DNA from: Corythucha ciliata
Lineage: Eukaryota > Arthropoda > Insecta > Hemiptera > Tingidae
DNA length: 64,000 nt
Assembly: GCA_038030265.1 (NCBI GenBank)
Contig: CM075940.1
Coordinates: forward strand, 4,836,001-4,900,000
Direction of reading: 5' to 3'
Shown here in pieces: positions 1 through 11,342 of this stretch; position 1 is the stretch's first letter; each line of letters begins with the position of its first letter. The notes beneath the pieces were generated by a model. The model was not told the DNA's origin. It did not search any database and saw only the letters and a program-made list of their open reading frames with translations. The position numbers were made by a program, and so were the translations under genes.

Positions 1-345
1 TCCGCGGCCATACCCCCAAGACTTGTAATTTCGTGAAAATAAAGACCAAGAACTTGCAATTTCGTGGATATTTACACTCGCAACTTGTAATTTAGCTTCG
101 AATGATGAAATTTCGTGACTATTCATCGAGATTTGGGCGCTCTCGGGGGCCGCTCCGGAGATGTTGGTCCGAGCTCACTACAAAAGAAGGCCCGAAACTC
201 GCAATTTCGCTGTATGTATTTAAATACCCGAAAATTGCAATTTTGGAGATTTTTAGCTTCTGCAATTTGAACGGAAAAAAAGGCCCAAAACATGAAGACC
301 AGAAACATGGATATTTACATTGAGTAGCCGATTCCGTGGGGGGGG
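1..345. repeat. degenerate short-period repeat block
   Basis: The stretch is made of imperfect copies, about 28-35 bp apart, of a unit built around AACTTGCAATTTCGTG and variants such as CTCGCAATTTCG. It ends in a 12-base G run near 339-350. No reading frame looks like protein. Similar but not identical blocks occur near 34.2, 36.0, 38.5, 43.7, 51.7, 61.6 and 63.6 kb. Confidence 0.6.
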
Positions 346-812
346 GGGGGTTGTGTAGAAAGTGTTTCTCGAGCGAAATTCCAAGATGTATTTGGTTTAT
401 TATTAATTCTAAATAATACACCTGTGTTTTCGGTCAGAAAAATTTTTTTACAACCCACCCTCAAACTCTTTCTGTTGTGCGTTTTAACATGCCTAGATTC
501 GATTTCTGCAATGTCCGTCCGCCGTACGCCGTCCGGGCCATATCTTGCCATAGGATTGCTCGAAAAAACTCATTCTTTCGCACATAGACTCCATGTGAGA
601 TCTAGATGGTCCTAACATCTGATCAGTTTGATCAAATAACTCCCTGGGGTTTTATGAGCCAAAAGCGGATCCGAAATTGGGATTTTAAAAGGGTTTGAGA
701 TCATAGGGGTGTGCGGTGTCGATTGTCATGTAATTTCAAGCCAGATTTGACTACATTCATGAATAATAAACCCATGTGTAAAATTTGCAGCGTTTTTTTC
801 TCGGGGTAGAAC
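346..812. repeat. dispersed repeat family A, copy 1
   Basis: This block recurs as a partial direct copy at about 2,041-2,340 and as an inverted copy at about 32,940-33,370. Shared landmarks are a segment ending in GATTGCTCGAAAAA, a CTGATCAGTTTGATCAA palindrome-like motif, a segment around GTGTCGATTTTCATGTAATTTC and a tail near AATAATAAACCCATGT. No long frame is conserved among copies, so it is probably a non-coding or decayed mobile repeat. Confidence 0.7.
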
Positions 813-2040
813 GTTCAGTTTTAATGTCAATTAACCAGTTGAAGGGGTAAACTGACGCTTTCCGCGTGTAGCTATAGTTTTGAAGATCGTCATGAGCAAA
901 GACCGCTTGTGGTCATAGTCGCCTACTCTTGCCCCGTCCTGGCTACGCCCTTGCCTAACATTAACTATTCAATCAGAAAAAAAAGTTATTAATGAGTCTA
1001 GGTACCCGGGAAGTTTTATGAGGCACTGGAAATGGACGATTTCGATCGAAATCAGGCTTTTCAGCCTCAGTAACACCCAGCCGCATGGTGATGACATTTA
1101 TGGTCAAACAAACGATTGAGATCGTTTTCTTGAAATGTTTCCGTAAGAGTTGTGACAGGATCACGTGCATCGTCGATCCTAACGCTTCATCTTTCACCGA
1201 ATGTAGTCTGATGTTCAGGGGCGCAAGTAGCAGAATATTGGAGGGGGGTGAGAGTAAATTTTACCATCTGGCTGCTACAGTTTTACCACTTGCCCCCCGC
1301 CCCATACCTCTCTGATCTGAAAATTGAACATTTTGTTTAGTTGCGTAGACTTCCCTATCACGTAGCAATAAGCTTATAGTAGAGTCTAGGGAATTTGTAT
1401 AATCAATAATATATATTTTGTAAAGGAATTTGGGGAAAATTGGCGATGATGGCTAGCACCAGCTTTGTGAAAACCCGACCTGCGAAAATGGTTAGTTAGC
1501 TAGTAGTAGAACACGCTGAAATGATTTTTTAGTGAGACAAAACCGCGAAAAAAATCCGCAAAATTTGCTTTTATAAGTCAACCCCGCTTAATTTGTTTTC
1601 CAACAACAAAACTCACGACACTGGGGTTATAGTGAGCCAGAAATATCAAAATGAGGTTTTTGCGAGAGCGAAATCCGAGAAATGATTTTTACGTGAGCGT
1701 CGACGAAACAAAGTGTGGCGACCTCGTGGAATTTCTCCTTTTTGATCATGTGTATTGTGTATCTGTCGTGATCACATGCCGTAATTTCGCATTTCATGAA
1801 ATGACCAGTCAGGGGCGTAGCCAGCCCTTGATCTAGGGGTGGGCAGCTTCACTGGGGACAATGTCAGATGCACCATTTTACACGTTTATAGGCAGTGGCG
1901 CACACAGGAACCGGTCCTGGTGGGGGGGCGGGTCGATACACAAAACTGGGTCCATTGTATCGCCAGAACGCGCCGTACTGCACCAAAAGACAAAAATCTT
2001 GATATTTATTAGTAGAAAAAAAAAGATACGATTTCTTCTG
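813..2040. other. gene-free interval
   Basis: No coding pattern, RNA gene or clear element is visible. A short dispersed sequence containing GGGGCGTAGCCAG lies at about 1,812-1,870; an inverted copy of the same stretch lies at about 35,318-35,392. Confidence 0.4.
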
Positions 2041-2340
2041 GAATGACCGTACGCCGTCCGGGCCATACCTTGCCCTAGGATTGCTCGAAAAATTCATTTT
2101 TTGGCACATAGACTCCATTTGGGATCTAGTTCGTCCTGACAACTGATCAGCTTGATCAACCAACTAACCCTCCCTGAGTTTTTATTGACCAAATCGGGTC
2201 CAAAATTGGGGTTTTCAAAGGTTTTGAGATCATAGAGGTGTGGGGTGTCGATTTTTATGTAATTTCAAGCCGGATCGGGCTACATTCATGCATAATAAAC
2301 CCATGTCTAAAATGTGCAGTGTTTTTTGGAATGGTTTAGA
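2041..2340. repeat. dispersed repeat family A, copy 2 (partial)
   Basis: This is a direct copy of the central and right part of the repeat at 346-812, from the GTACGCCGTCCGGGCC motif to the AATAATAAACCCATGT tail. It lacks the left third of that copy. Divergence is moderate, with single-base changes throughout, so the copies are old. Confidence 0.7.
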
Positions 2341-2889
2341 TTGATTTTAGACTAGACAAGCTATAAACTGGCCCAGACGCGGAGGTTTCGGCTTGAAGGA
2401 AGCGGGCGCTTTGTTCAGCTCCTATGTTCTACAAACAAAAACTGGGCGTTTTTATGCCCATTTACAGCGTAATTTTTCCCGTGATTCAATTGAATTTGGC
2501 ATTGTGTATTTTTTCCAGGGTGTGGGGGGAGGGCTCGGTGAGCCACTGTTATAGGTATATTCGGGTATTGAGAACTGGAAATAATACATTTATGGTCATC
2601 AGGTACTGAATTTGCACAGAAACCGTCGTTTTTAGCCTTCTATCCCAGATTTTTCTGTCCTAAAACTGGTAACTTTTCCCCCCAGAAAGTGATACTTTTG
2701 AAGCTAAACCTTAAATTTTGGTCCCCTAAGACGGTAAACTGCGCGGTAATTTAGTTCCTCAATCTGGGCTCTTCCATCGTAGAGACGAATAGTTTATCGT
2801 CAGGAACTCAAACAGGCCTGCAAACTGCCAAGTTTCAGTCGTCGCAACAAGTTCTTAGCCACTTTTGGTCTTAGAAAAGGGACAGAGAC

Positions 2890-3325
2890 AGGAGGAGCTT
2901 GCACAATTTTCAAGCACTGGTGTTTCTTGCAGAGGGCTCTTCCACAATGCTATTGCTCACGTTAAACATTGAAATTAATCAAGGATTTTTTAAAAGCGAA
3001 TTTAAAAAAAATTGGGTGGGATTTGATAACGTCAAAGGTTATTTAATGAAATGGATGGTGTGAGATCGAGGGGGGTAAGACACATTTTGAGGGGGACAAT
3101 TTTTCATGTTATTTCATGTTATATTTCAAAAAACTGACAACAGGGAATTTGCACATTTTTCAAGCACTGTGTTTCTTGAAGAGGGCTCTTTAACAAGATA
3201 ATTGCTCACATTAAAGCGAATTTTTAAAAATTTTGAGTGGGGATAAAAGGGCAGTTAATGAAATGGATGGAAGAGGGGGGGAAGACGAGTTTTCTGGGGT
3301 TAAATTTTTCTTGTTATTTGTAAAT
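2890..3325. repeat. two-copy tandem duplication, diverged
   Basis: The first half (about 2,895-3,125) and second half (about 3,145-3,325) share the same order of landmarks: TTTTCAAGCACT, TTGAAGAGGGCTCTT-like, ATTGCTCACRTTAAA, AAAGCGAATTT and AATGAAATGGATGG. It is an imperfect direct duplication of roughly 230 bp with small indels. No coding sense is seen. Confidence 0.6.
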
Positions 3326-5354
3326 AAAACGTTTTAGATTTCCCTCAAATGCTTCAAAACTTCACATTGACGTCGTTTCCCCTCGCACCATCCACCCCCT
3401 CTTGAAAACTTTGAAATTTATTTTAAAATTACCAGACGCACTATAAAGTATTTTTCGGACGAATCCTATTACTATCCGGATATTTGGTTGCTTCCAATTA
3501 GTCTGGAAAACCTGAGTCTTACATGCAGTCGGGCTGAAATTGATTCCCAGCGAATCCTACCACCCGAACGCATCTGGGAGCCACTTCTGCTTATTGAACG
3601 CATTCTATTGCATTTAGACAATCACTGGATTGTTGCTAACGAGCGATTCATCTACCGCCTGGATGGTTCTCTGAACTCCGAACACGATTTCCCGCGAAGT
3701 AAATCTACCACTTACCTAAGTAGGTAGAAATTTAGCACTTGGTGTGTACATCCGCTGAAATTGCGTGAAAATTGTAAGACAAAATGTTTCCACCCCATAA
3801 TATCCACTTGAATACCATGTTATCCACTTGGGGGGGGGGGGGACACCCCAAACCCCCCTCAATTTGCGCCCCTGCGATGTTATCAGCATGACATTTTGGT
3901 TATGACATTTTGATCCGAAAATCAGCCTAAATCGTGAAGCCTACCTATTTGAACCACGGAACTCGCTTGTTTGTTCAAATAAGCTGGAAGTGCAGCCCCT
4001 AAAACTGAATATTTTTCTACAAAAAATAAAATACTTGCCCAGAAATCGTGGATTTTACGTCGTAACTGTGACTTTAAAGTCTGAATGGGGGCATTGTTCT
4101 CTCTAATTCTTATCATCTTTGTTTTTTCTCCATGGAACTGTGTGTAATTTCGGAGGAATCCCTCACATTCCACCCTGGTATCACTTATGTCTTCCGGGGG
4201 ACATACTCCCCCCCGGGTTTTTTGATTTTTCCCCAAAGTTTGTCTGAAATAGGGGAATATTTGATCTGACAAACAGCTTCGAAGACTATGTCGAGATTCT
4301 GAGCACATAAAGCAGGAATTAGGTTAATCGTATATCGTTTTACCGTGATCATTTGTAGATTTAATTTACTATTTAAGACTTGAGATCATGTGGTGTGAGC
4401 GTGCATTTGTTGCCGTACGGAAGGGGGAGGGGGTCTTTACTAGTGAAATGAAGGCGCTAGTATGTTGTCAAGGACAAGGAAGAACCCCCTGTTTGTTCCA
4501 ATTTTATTTTCTTCGTTGATTCAACCTGTTAATTATCCATCCCTCTAAACCGATAGTGATCTGTAATGATCTCATCGTTATGATTCGACGTGGCCTGGTA
4601 GGGCGAATGGGGGTCGTTCCATGGGAGGTACTTCTCCGATATACAGCCTCCGTACTTGACAGTACACCCAGAGTCGGTCAGTTGTGCAGGTTTGTGGTCT
4701 ACGGCTATGAGGCACCTTCTATGGAGGAGAATTTATCGACGTAGCTGTCTACGGTAGCGTATAAAAATTACTGTTATTTGCTGGAAACATTTCAGCCAAA
4801 AACGTTCACTCCGATTTCTATAGATTTAGTTGACATGCTTGGAATTTGCAAGTTCTCAAGCCTATAGTTGTTGCTCAAGTACTTTGAGCTTTCGTTTAAA
4901 TATGCTATTCTTCAGGTGCATATGCAAAATAAAATGGCTGTACTGTTTTCCCTCACTCATAGTGGTTTTTGACTAGATTTAAATGTTTGGTTTCTTCCAC
5001 TGACGATGATCTAGCAATTTTTTGAACTTCGGGTTGAGTACTTAACCCCCCCCCCCACTAGTACAAATCAAATTAGTCACACACGGGATAAATATAAGAA
5101 ATTTTTGTCATCGGGAAGGTTTTTGACATCGTCCAACGCTCATAATCGCCCCTCAAGACTATCTATAACTGAAAATTCTTCTAATTCAAGAACAAGGCCC
5201 CCTATTGTTGCGCGTGTTTGAAGTGAACAAAGAAAGCTTTCATTTAAAAGCTTCACCTCCGTTAGACTTCCGAAAAAGCCGCGAATTGAAATAATATGTG
5301 AAGACGACTTCTGTTATTTGATTGCATGAAAAAATGGGTTTTTGGTGTTTCAGG
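3326..5354. other. gene-free flank upstream of the demethylase gene
   Basis: I searched this stretch for the PHD finger expected at the N-terminus of a KDM7/PHF8 protein, looking for a Cys-rich exon with a WFH...C signature, and did not find one. There is a 14-base G run near 3,829-3,842 and a C run near 5,047-5,056. A short open frame at 3,488-3,727 has no recognisable domain. Confidence 0.4.
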
Positions 5355-8300
5355 ATGGCAGGGGACAGTCCGAGTACTAGTGTTGATGCGGGTAGAGGTA
5401 ATTGTAGATTTTTTTGTTTCTTTGGGTTTCCTTGTTTTGCTGAAATATAATTTGCTTATTTATACCAATTTTTATTCTCCCCTCCCCATCATCAATCTAA
5501 TGATGCTTAGCTGCTGAGGTCAATTTAAACCGCACTGGTACCCTACCGTTCATCCAAGAGCTTATGAAAAGGACTTTCAAAAGGTAATATTTTGCTTTGT
5601 TGTGTTTCATGTTTTTTTTTATGTGTTTTATCTTTCAAAGCTTCGAGGGAGTCATCCCTGAAAAACAAGGGCACGAGCTGACCGAAGAATATTTCGCAAA
5701 AAACGGCTTCGGTCAACCCATTCTGATCAAGGATTCTTCGTCTCTTGACTCTTTCATCCCTCAAGTGACTGATTATAAGACTTTGGAGGGGTACTTGGGT
5801 AAGATTTAAGCTTTGATGATTTTATTATCGATGTGCTACATTGAATGTTCTTTATTTGTAGTCCCTGAATTAGAAACGGCTGATGTTATTGATGTCGAGA
5901 GGCAGAGCCGTCTCGAGATCGATATCACTCAGTTTTTTTCTTACATGGAGAGTACTCATAGAACCCAAATCCTTAATATGATAAGCTTGGAAATTTCGAA
6001 CTCACGGTAAATTGACATTGTACAGAGATAAATTGAGTCATTTACTCTCCCCTTCCTGTACATCAGGCTTGGTGAATTGGTCAGGCCTCCCCGGATTGTA
6101 ACCGAGACGGATTGGTACCATAAGTTTGCTAGAAAGGTCAGACATCAACCGGGTATTTTGACCCAGGGCACTGTGGAGAAATACTGTCTGGTTAGCCCTA
6201 AATTGTCTTTTACGGATTTTCATATCGACTTTAGTGGTTCATCAGTATGGTACACAGTCGTTAAAGTGCGTTTGTGTGTGCATCCATCATTTATCCAATT
6301 TTGTTCACAACTTTATTTCTGCAGGGAGAAAAAATTTTCTATTTGATTGAGCCGTCCGAAGAAAACTTGGCTTTATTTTATAAATGGGTCAATTCCGGGA
6401 AACGTCTGGACACATTTTTTGGGGACCAGGTATTACATCGTGATTTTATTCGTGATTTGTCATTCCGAAAACTGCACTTTGTTTGGTCTAGGTTGCTAAC
6501 TGCTACGAAGTGAAAGTGGCTGCAGGACATACTTTGATGATCTCCGCTGGATGGATTCACGCCGTACTGACAACAGAAGACACAATAGCCTACGGTGGAA
6601 ATTTTCTAAATTCGTACAACGTCCCTCTTCAATTACTGTAAGTTGTTTGTTAACGGAATTTTGTTGTAAATTATTGACACAATTTTCCCCTAACAGAATT
6701 TACGAGAAAGAAATCCAGCAGAGAGAATCCATAAAGTTTATTTATCCTAATTTTGAAGATATCAATTGGCTGGCAGCTCGCGGATTAACCAACAGACTCA
6801 TGGAGTACAACGACTACAAGTACCCAGCTCCCGAATATTTAATGTTCGCGCTCAAAACATTGTGTCCGACTTTGAAAAAATGGGCGCCATTTCTCGACGT
6901 ACGTAAGATTGCTTTTGAAAATATAATGTTACTGTGTGGTGGGTGTCGGTGGGGGGGTTCAAAGGTCTTAACATTTTGGGTTATCTTATTTTTACGTTTC
7001 ACGTGCGCAATTTAGTAGTCCTCAAGTGTAATTGTATTCAAATTTCAGCCATTTCGAAAGACCTATTTCTCGCCTGACAAGCTAATCAAAGACATTGCTC
7101 AAAATTTACGAAAAGCTGAGAAAATCATGAGGGCCCATACTCCGCCGAAGCCGGAACGCGAGTCCAAGAGAATCAAACGTCAAGTCGATTTCAAAGATTA
7201 TATTCTTTTTGGAAAACCCCAGAAAGTAAGAACGGTACAAGATTTTCGGTGTCTTATTGAAAAGCGTTGACGATCGTGAAATTATCAAGCGCTCGACAAC
7301 AAATTCCGAATCGACTGAGTCGAGCATTGACACGTCCATGTCAAGCGATGAGTTGGCACTCCCTAGAAATCCTCTTGCTGAAATGTCGCGGGAAAGTCCA
7401 TCGCCTAAATGGCAAGTTCAACAAGGGGGCATGAAAGTTGTTTTTAAGAAGATGAAAAACGATGGAATCTCTCCCCAGTAAGTCAATCGTACCGACCATT
7501 TTTTCGTCAAGTGAACTTTTTTTTTTTTTGTAGACTTACGCCTGATACACGGGATGTCCCGGAAATAGAAGAAAGATCGTTGGATGTCCAGGAAGAGAGC
7601 CCTCTGAATTTCGACAACTACCAAGAAGACGCGGATTATAGTACGAAGAATAGCAATTCATGAATGGACAAACGCTAAATATTTCATTATTTTCTCAGTT
7701 TATCCCTCCGTGGAGTCTTCTGATGACGAAACATCTTTGAATGACTCTCGTAAGTCAGACGATAAACCTTGGAATCCAAGCACTAAATCAAACCGCTACG
7801 TACCTAAAAAGAAGAAGAAGCCTACGAAACCGACGAAACAGGGGAAAAGTATGGTTGAGAAAGCTGTTGAAAAGAAAATCAAGGTATGCATGTCTTCGTT
7901 AGAATTTGCCATCATCTTTAGTGATCCCTTCATTTTAAGGCGATTAACTCAAGCCTGAAACGACGCGAAAGTACCAATTCTTCAAGCTCGATGACGGAAA
8001 GTAATTTTTATTTGAATTCAATCCCTGGGCCTTCAACTTTCAATCCCTCAACATCGTGTAACGTCTGCGTTAATAATCGAGTGTCAACGGCCCCAGTCCC
8101 CGTGTCAGTGCCAACAACACCGAAAGGTTTGTGAAGTTTCATTACGATTAACGATTAGACTCTCCCGACTATTCTGAACGCAAATTTATTCAGCGGTCTC
8201 CCGGGTGATCTTTTTGATTTTCTATTCATTCGGGAGTTGATAACGTTTTGGAAAAAATCAAAAACATCGTTAGGGAGACCACTCAATAGATTCACGCTTA

Positions 8301-8464
8301 GAATCATGAATTAACCCCACCACTCTGCGCTTCACTATGATTGTCTCCCCATGCTTGACTTGGTCTGGTTTCCCCTGACCTTTTCAGTTACTAAACCGAA
8401 GAAAAAATTAACTACGAAGCAACGGCTGTGTAAAATCCTGAAGATGAAAAAAATGCTACGATAG
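5355..8464 (+). CDS. KDM7: KDM7/PHF8-type JmjC histone lysine demethylase
   Basis: Fourteen exons join in phase to about 663 aa: 5355-5397, 5511-5583, 5641-5798, 5862-6006, 6067-6265, 6325-6429, 6492-6637, 6697-6898, 7049-7225, 7290-7477, 7534-7640, 7699-7883, 7940-8126, 8388-8464. Family proteins are nuclear Fe(II)/2-oxoglutarate dioxygenases that remove methyl groups from histone lysines such as H3K9me2. The order of conserved blocks follows human PHF8: a RELRSRTF-like block (here QELMKRTF), then DVIDV, then the JmjC core. The iron ligands are His192 and Asp194 (in TDFHIDF) and His264 (in AGWIHAV); the 2-oxoglutarate lysine is Lys209 (in KGEKIFYL). The tail keeps a DDKPWNP motif and a basic C-terminus containing KQRLCKILK. 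The model is shorter than PHF8 (about 1,000 aa), mainly because the PHD finger and much of the linker are absent. The chosen ATG sits one base after a good splice acceptor, so an upstream exon remains possible. The exact paralogue (PHF2, PHF8 or KDM7A) is unresolved. Confidence 0.88.
8170..8306. repeat. long imperfect hairpin inside the last KDM7 intron
   Basis: The arms at about 8,170-8,202 and 8,272-8,305 are inverted copies: GGTCTCCC pairs with GGGAGACC and the match extends outward about 25 bp. Inner segments (CTTTTTGATTTT with AAAAAATCAAAA) pair again, giving a nearly continuous stem of about 55 bp around a small loop. It is either a small foldback transposon or a small-RNA precursor-like hairpin. 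Confidence 0.6.
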
Positions 8465-11342
8465 TTGGTAAGGTTTCTCTCTCTTTTTTTTATTCTTCCT
8501 TCCCTCACCCAATTTATGGCGGTGGTCCTATACTTCGCGACATGAAATTGGTCCTCGCTTCTTTGGGACAGTAAAGAGCAACGTTGGTTTTTTTAGTCGA
8601 TGAGTCACACCCGTCTAACTTCATGTCGTGAAGTATAGACCTCACAGTATTGAGTCCAAACACTAATCCCTTCTCACCGTCTCCTTGTTTTTCGCTATTC
8701 ACTGTGTGTTGAAATATGCTCATTGTTTCTTATTTGGACCCAAAGTGTATAAGGGAGAGAAGGGGGACTCAGTTTTGTGCAAGGGAATGTAGCGATTTAC
8801 TATAATACGATGGAAAGACTGCTAGTTAAGTTGGATTTTTTTTTCGACCACCGCCATGGACCTTGCCGTACTTATTGTTCTAATAGTATGCTTAGAATAT
8901 AAGATAGAGAACTATTAATGCATACATTTTAGCTTAAGGGTTTTCAGGCTGTTTGTTTGATCTCAGCGTGGTGCAATTCCCACCCCAACCCCCCCTCTCC
9001 ATTATACATCAGCCCAATAGTATTTGTGCTGTCCGAAAATTATTTCCACTTTGGAAATGTAGAGGGGGCAAAAAATTGAGCTACCAGCTTACAGTAAACG
9101 TTAAAAACATGGTGGGTCAATGAATGCGAATTTATGACTGTAGGGGGTGACAAGAACTCCTACAGGACGTGTCTGAATCACGATTCACCATGTCAAGGTA
9201 ATAATTTTTATTTGAATCGTGGGAATGTTGTTGTGGGAGGGGCGAATCATTTTACCTCACATTAGCAGTTTCTCTGCGTCCCTTTTATGCAAATTTGAGA
9301 TATTTGAGTGTCATGAACACGCCGCACCTTCCAAATGCCATACGGGCACGTTTTAACCCCCCCCCCCCCTACATACGTACAATTCTTTTAGAGCCAAATA
9401 TCCAGCCAAATCATTCAAAACTTGTCGAGAAACCGAACTCTGAGGCCAAATTACTTGCATTATGCTGGAATTGTGCCTAAAAATTATTTTGACTCGACTT
9501 GAGTTATTATGCGTTATTAGCAAGATATTGGTGGCTGTGTTCTATCTACACCTCCCCCCCCACCCAAAAAAAGCCGAGACAATATTCAGTGTGTAAGAAT
9601 TCTATTGCATTGAGTACCTGTTTCTTTTTTCCCTTTAGTTTACGAAATTGTGATTTGATTAAAAATCTCATTTGCATATTTGTAAACTAGTACACGGTTA
9701 AGCTTTAAGACTGTAAATTTTTGTAATTATCGAATATTTTTATACGATAGCTTAAAAGAGAAATAAAATACGCAACTCGTCTATTCCTTTGAACTTGTCT
9801 GTGTTAATACTTCTATGTTCAGCTTTTCTAAATAATCGAGCTCTTATAATCGATTCGACGTACGTGAGTGTTACCCTGTCAAAGAGAGAAGAAAAAGGCA
9901 GCTGTTTTAGGTGTCTTAAATAAAATTTAAGTTTAAATTGGTGAGAACAAAGCACAAATTGTGATAAGAGACACGGAAGCATGAATTTTTGTTTTGATTT
10001 TCAATTACACCTGAACTACTGGATTTTGTTTGTTTTTTTATACTTGTGTACGCCTCAGACCATCTTTTTCGGTTTTTCAACTCCGGTTATGGTGCTTCAA
10101 TGAACTCTGGTTATCGACAATTTTCTTTCATGAACCGACACTATGGATTCTGCTGGCCAGATACTGTGTACTGCCTTTTTCGGTTTTATCCTCGCAATGA
10201 CATGAATGATTTTCATTCATAGCCCTTCCAATTGGTGGAATGTGGCGGAAGGAAGAATTTTGGACTTTCCTTCGCCACGTTTGCGTGAAATAGCGCCCTC
10301 CACGGGAAAGTGTGGATCGCCGTGGAACCCCGTTCGGGGGGGGGGGGGGGCACCGAAAAGAGAGAAGATGGAAAATGGGGATTTTGGAGCTTCCCATGTT
10401 CAAGGATGTTGGTTCATGAAAAGGAGATTCGGTATTCAGTTGGACGGCTATTTGGCTCTTTTCAACAATTTTTCGGATTTGAATCGGAATTTTGGTCATT
10501 TTCATCGTACACCCGCCGAGGGAGAACTCCTTCACCTGCTCGTCTGGTGGAAAATCTGTTTCGGTTTTCCGATTCCCCGTGATGAGTGTATTGGGACAAA
10601 ACAGTGCTCTATCCCCCGAACAGAGATGGAACCAATTAGGTTGTAAAATAAGCAACGGGGATAAAAACCATAATCCCTTATTAAGAAAAAATGATGAATT
10701 TCCCGTCTTTATTTCCCTTTGCGAAGACACGAACAAAGAGGATCGAAGGGAACACCTCCCCCCTACCAAACAGCCAAATCAAGTGTTTCCCAAGTCCCTG
10801 CCTGGGGCCTGGGCGATATGATATGATATGGCCAACCTATAATGAACCACCTACAAGAAACTCCACCGGTTTGGTCCTGCGCAACGCAAATGATTCAAGA
10901 GCCCCTTCTTCAGACTGTGCAAAACAAAGTACAGCTTCCTTGGTCAGTCTGTTGCCTTATGCAATAAGCTCCCGCTTCATGTACAGAATTTATCAGCGAA
11001 AGATTTTCGGAGGACGGTTCGCACTAGCTACTGAAAATGGCAATCTACAATCCTTGGAAGCTCCACTGGCCCGAGTCCGACGACTCAAATTGTTAATGTC
11101 AAGACATTATTAATCGATGACGACAAATGTACATAACGTACCTAATGGGAAATAAATTAATATTATTATTGTAATAAATATAGTCAATAACTAACGACGA
11201 AAGTTAATAAAGATTTAATACTTATTGGATAATACTTGATATGCTTAAAACATTTTGGCACCTCTCCATCAGCGGGACCAGGTGCTGGCCTCCCCCTCAC
11301 TACCACCCCCAGTCTTCAGCCTTGTTTTTATCGAATTGTCGA
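8465..11342. other. intergenic space between two convergent genes
   Basis: This separates the 3' ends of the demethylase and RhoGAP genes. It contains a foldback at 8,524-8,641, an AATAAA at about 9,761 that could serve as a poly(A) signal, a C run near 9,358 and a G run near 10,328-10,341. Open frames around 10,128-11,113 are long but overlap on both strands and cross the G run; no domain is recognised, so they are not called genes. Confidence 0.4.
8524..8641. repeat. small foldback element
   Basis: The left arm contains CTATACTTCGCGACATGAA and the right arm its inverted match TTCATGTCGTGAAGTATAG, about 65 bp apart. A single arm with the same core, TTTCATGTCGCGAAGTATAG, is found near 44,630-44,655 beside the TTC28 gene. 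This points to a dispersed miniature inverted-repeat family. Confidence 0.6.

Noticed and set aside
3488..3727. A 79-codon open frame with natural-looking composition upstream of the demethylase.
   Set aside because: No recognised domain, no clear splice partner and no PHD-type cysteines. It could be a chance frame or a transposon piece.
10128..11113. Overlapping long open frames on both strands.
   Set aside because: They cross a 14-base G run, mirror each other on opposite strands and have no family resemblance. Treated as non-coding.
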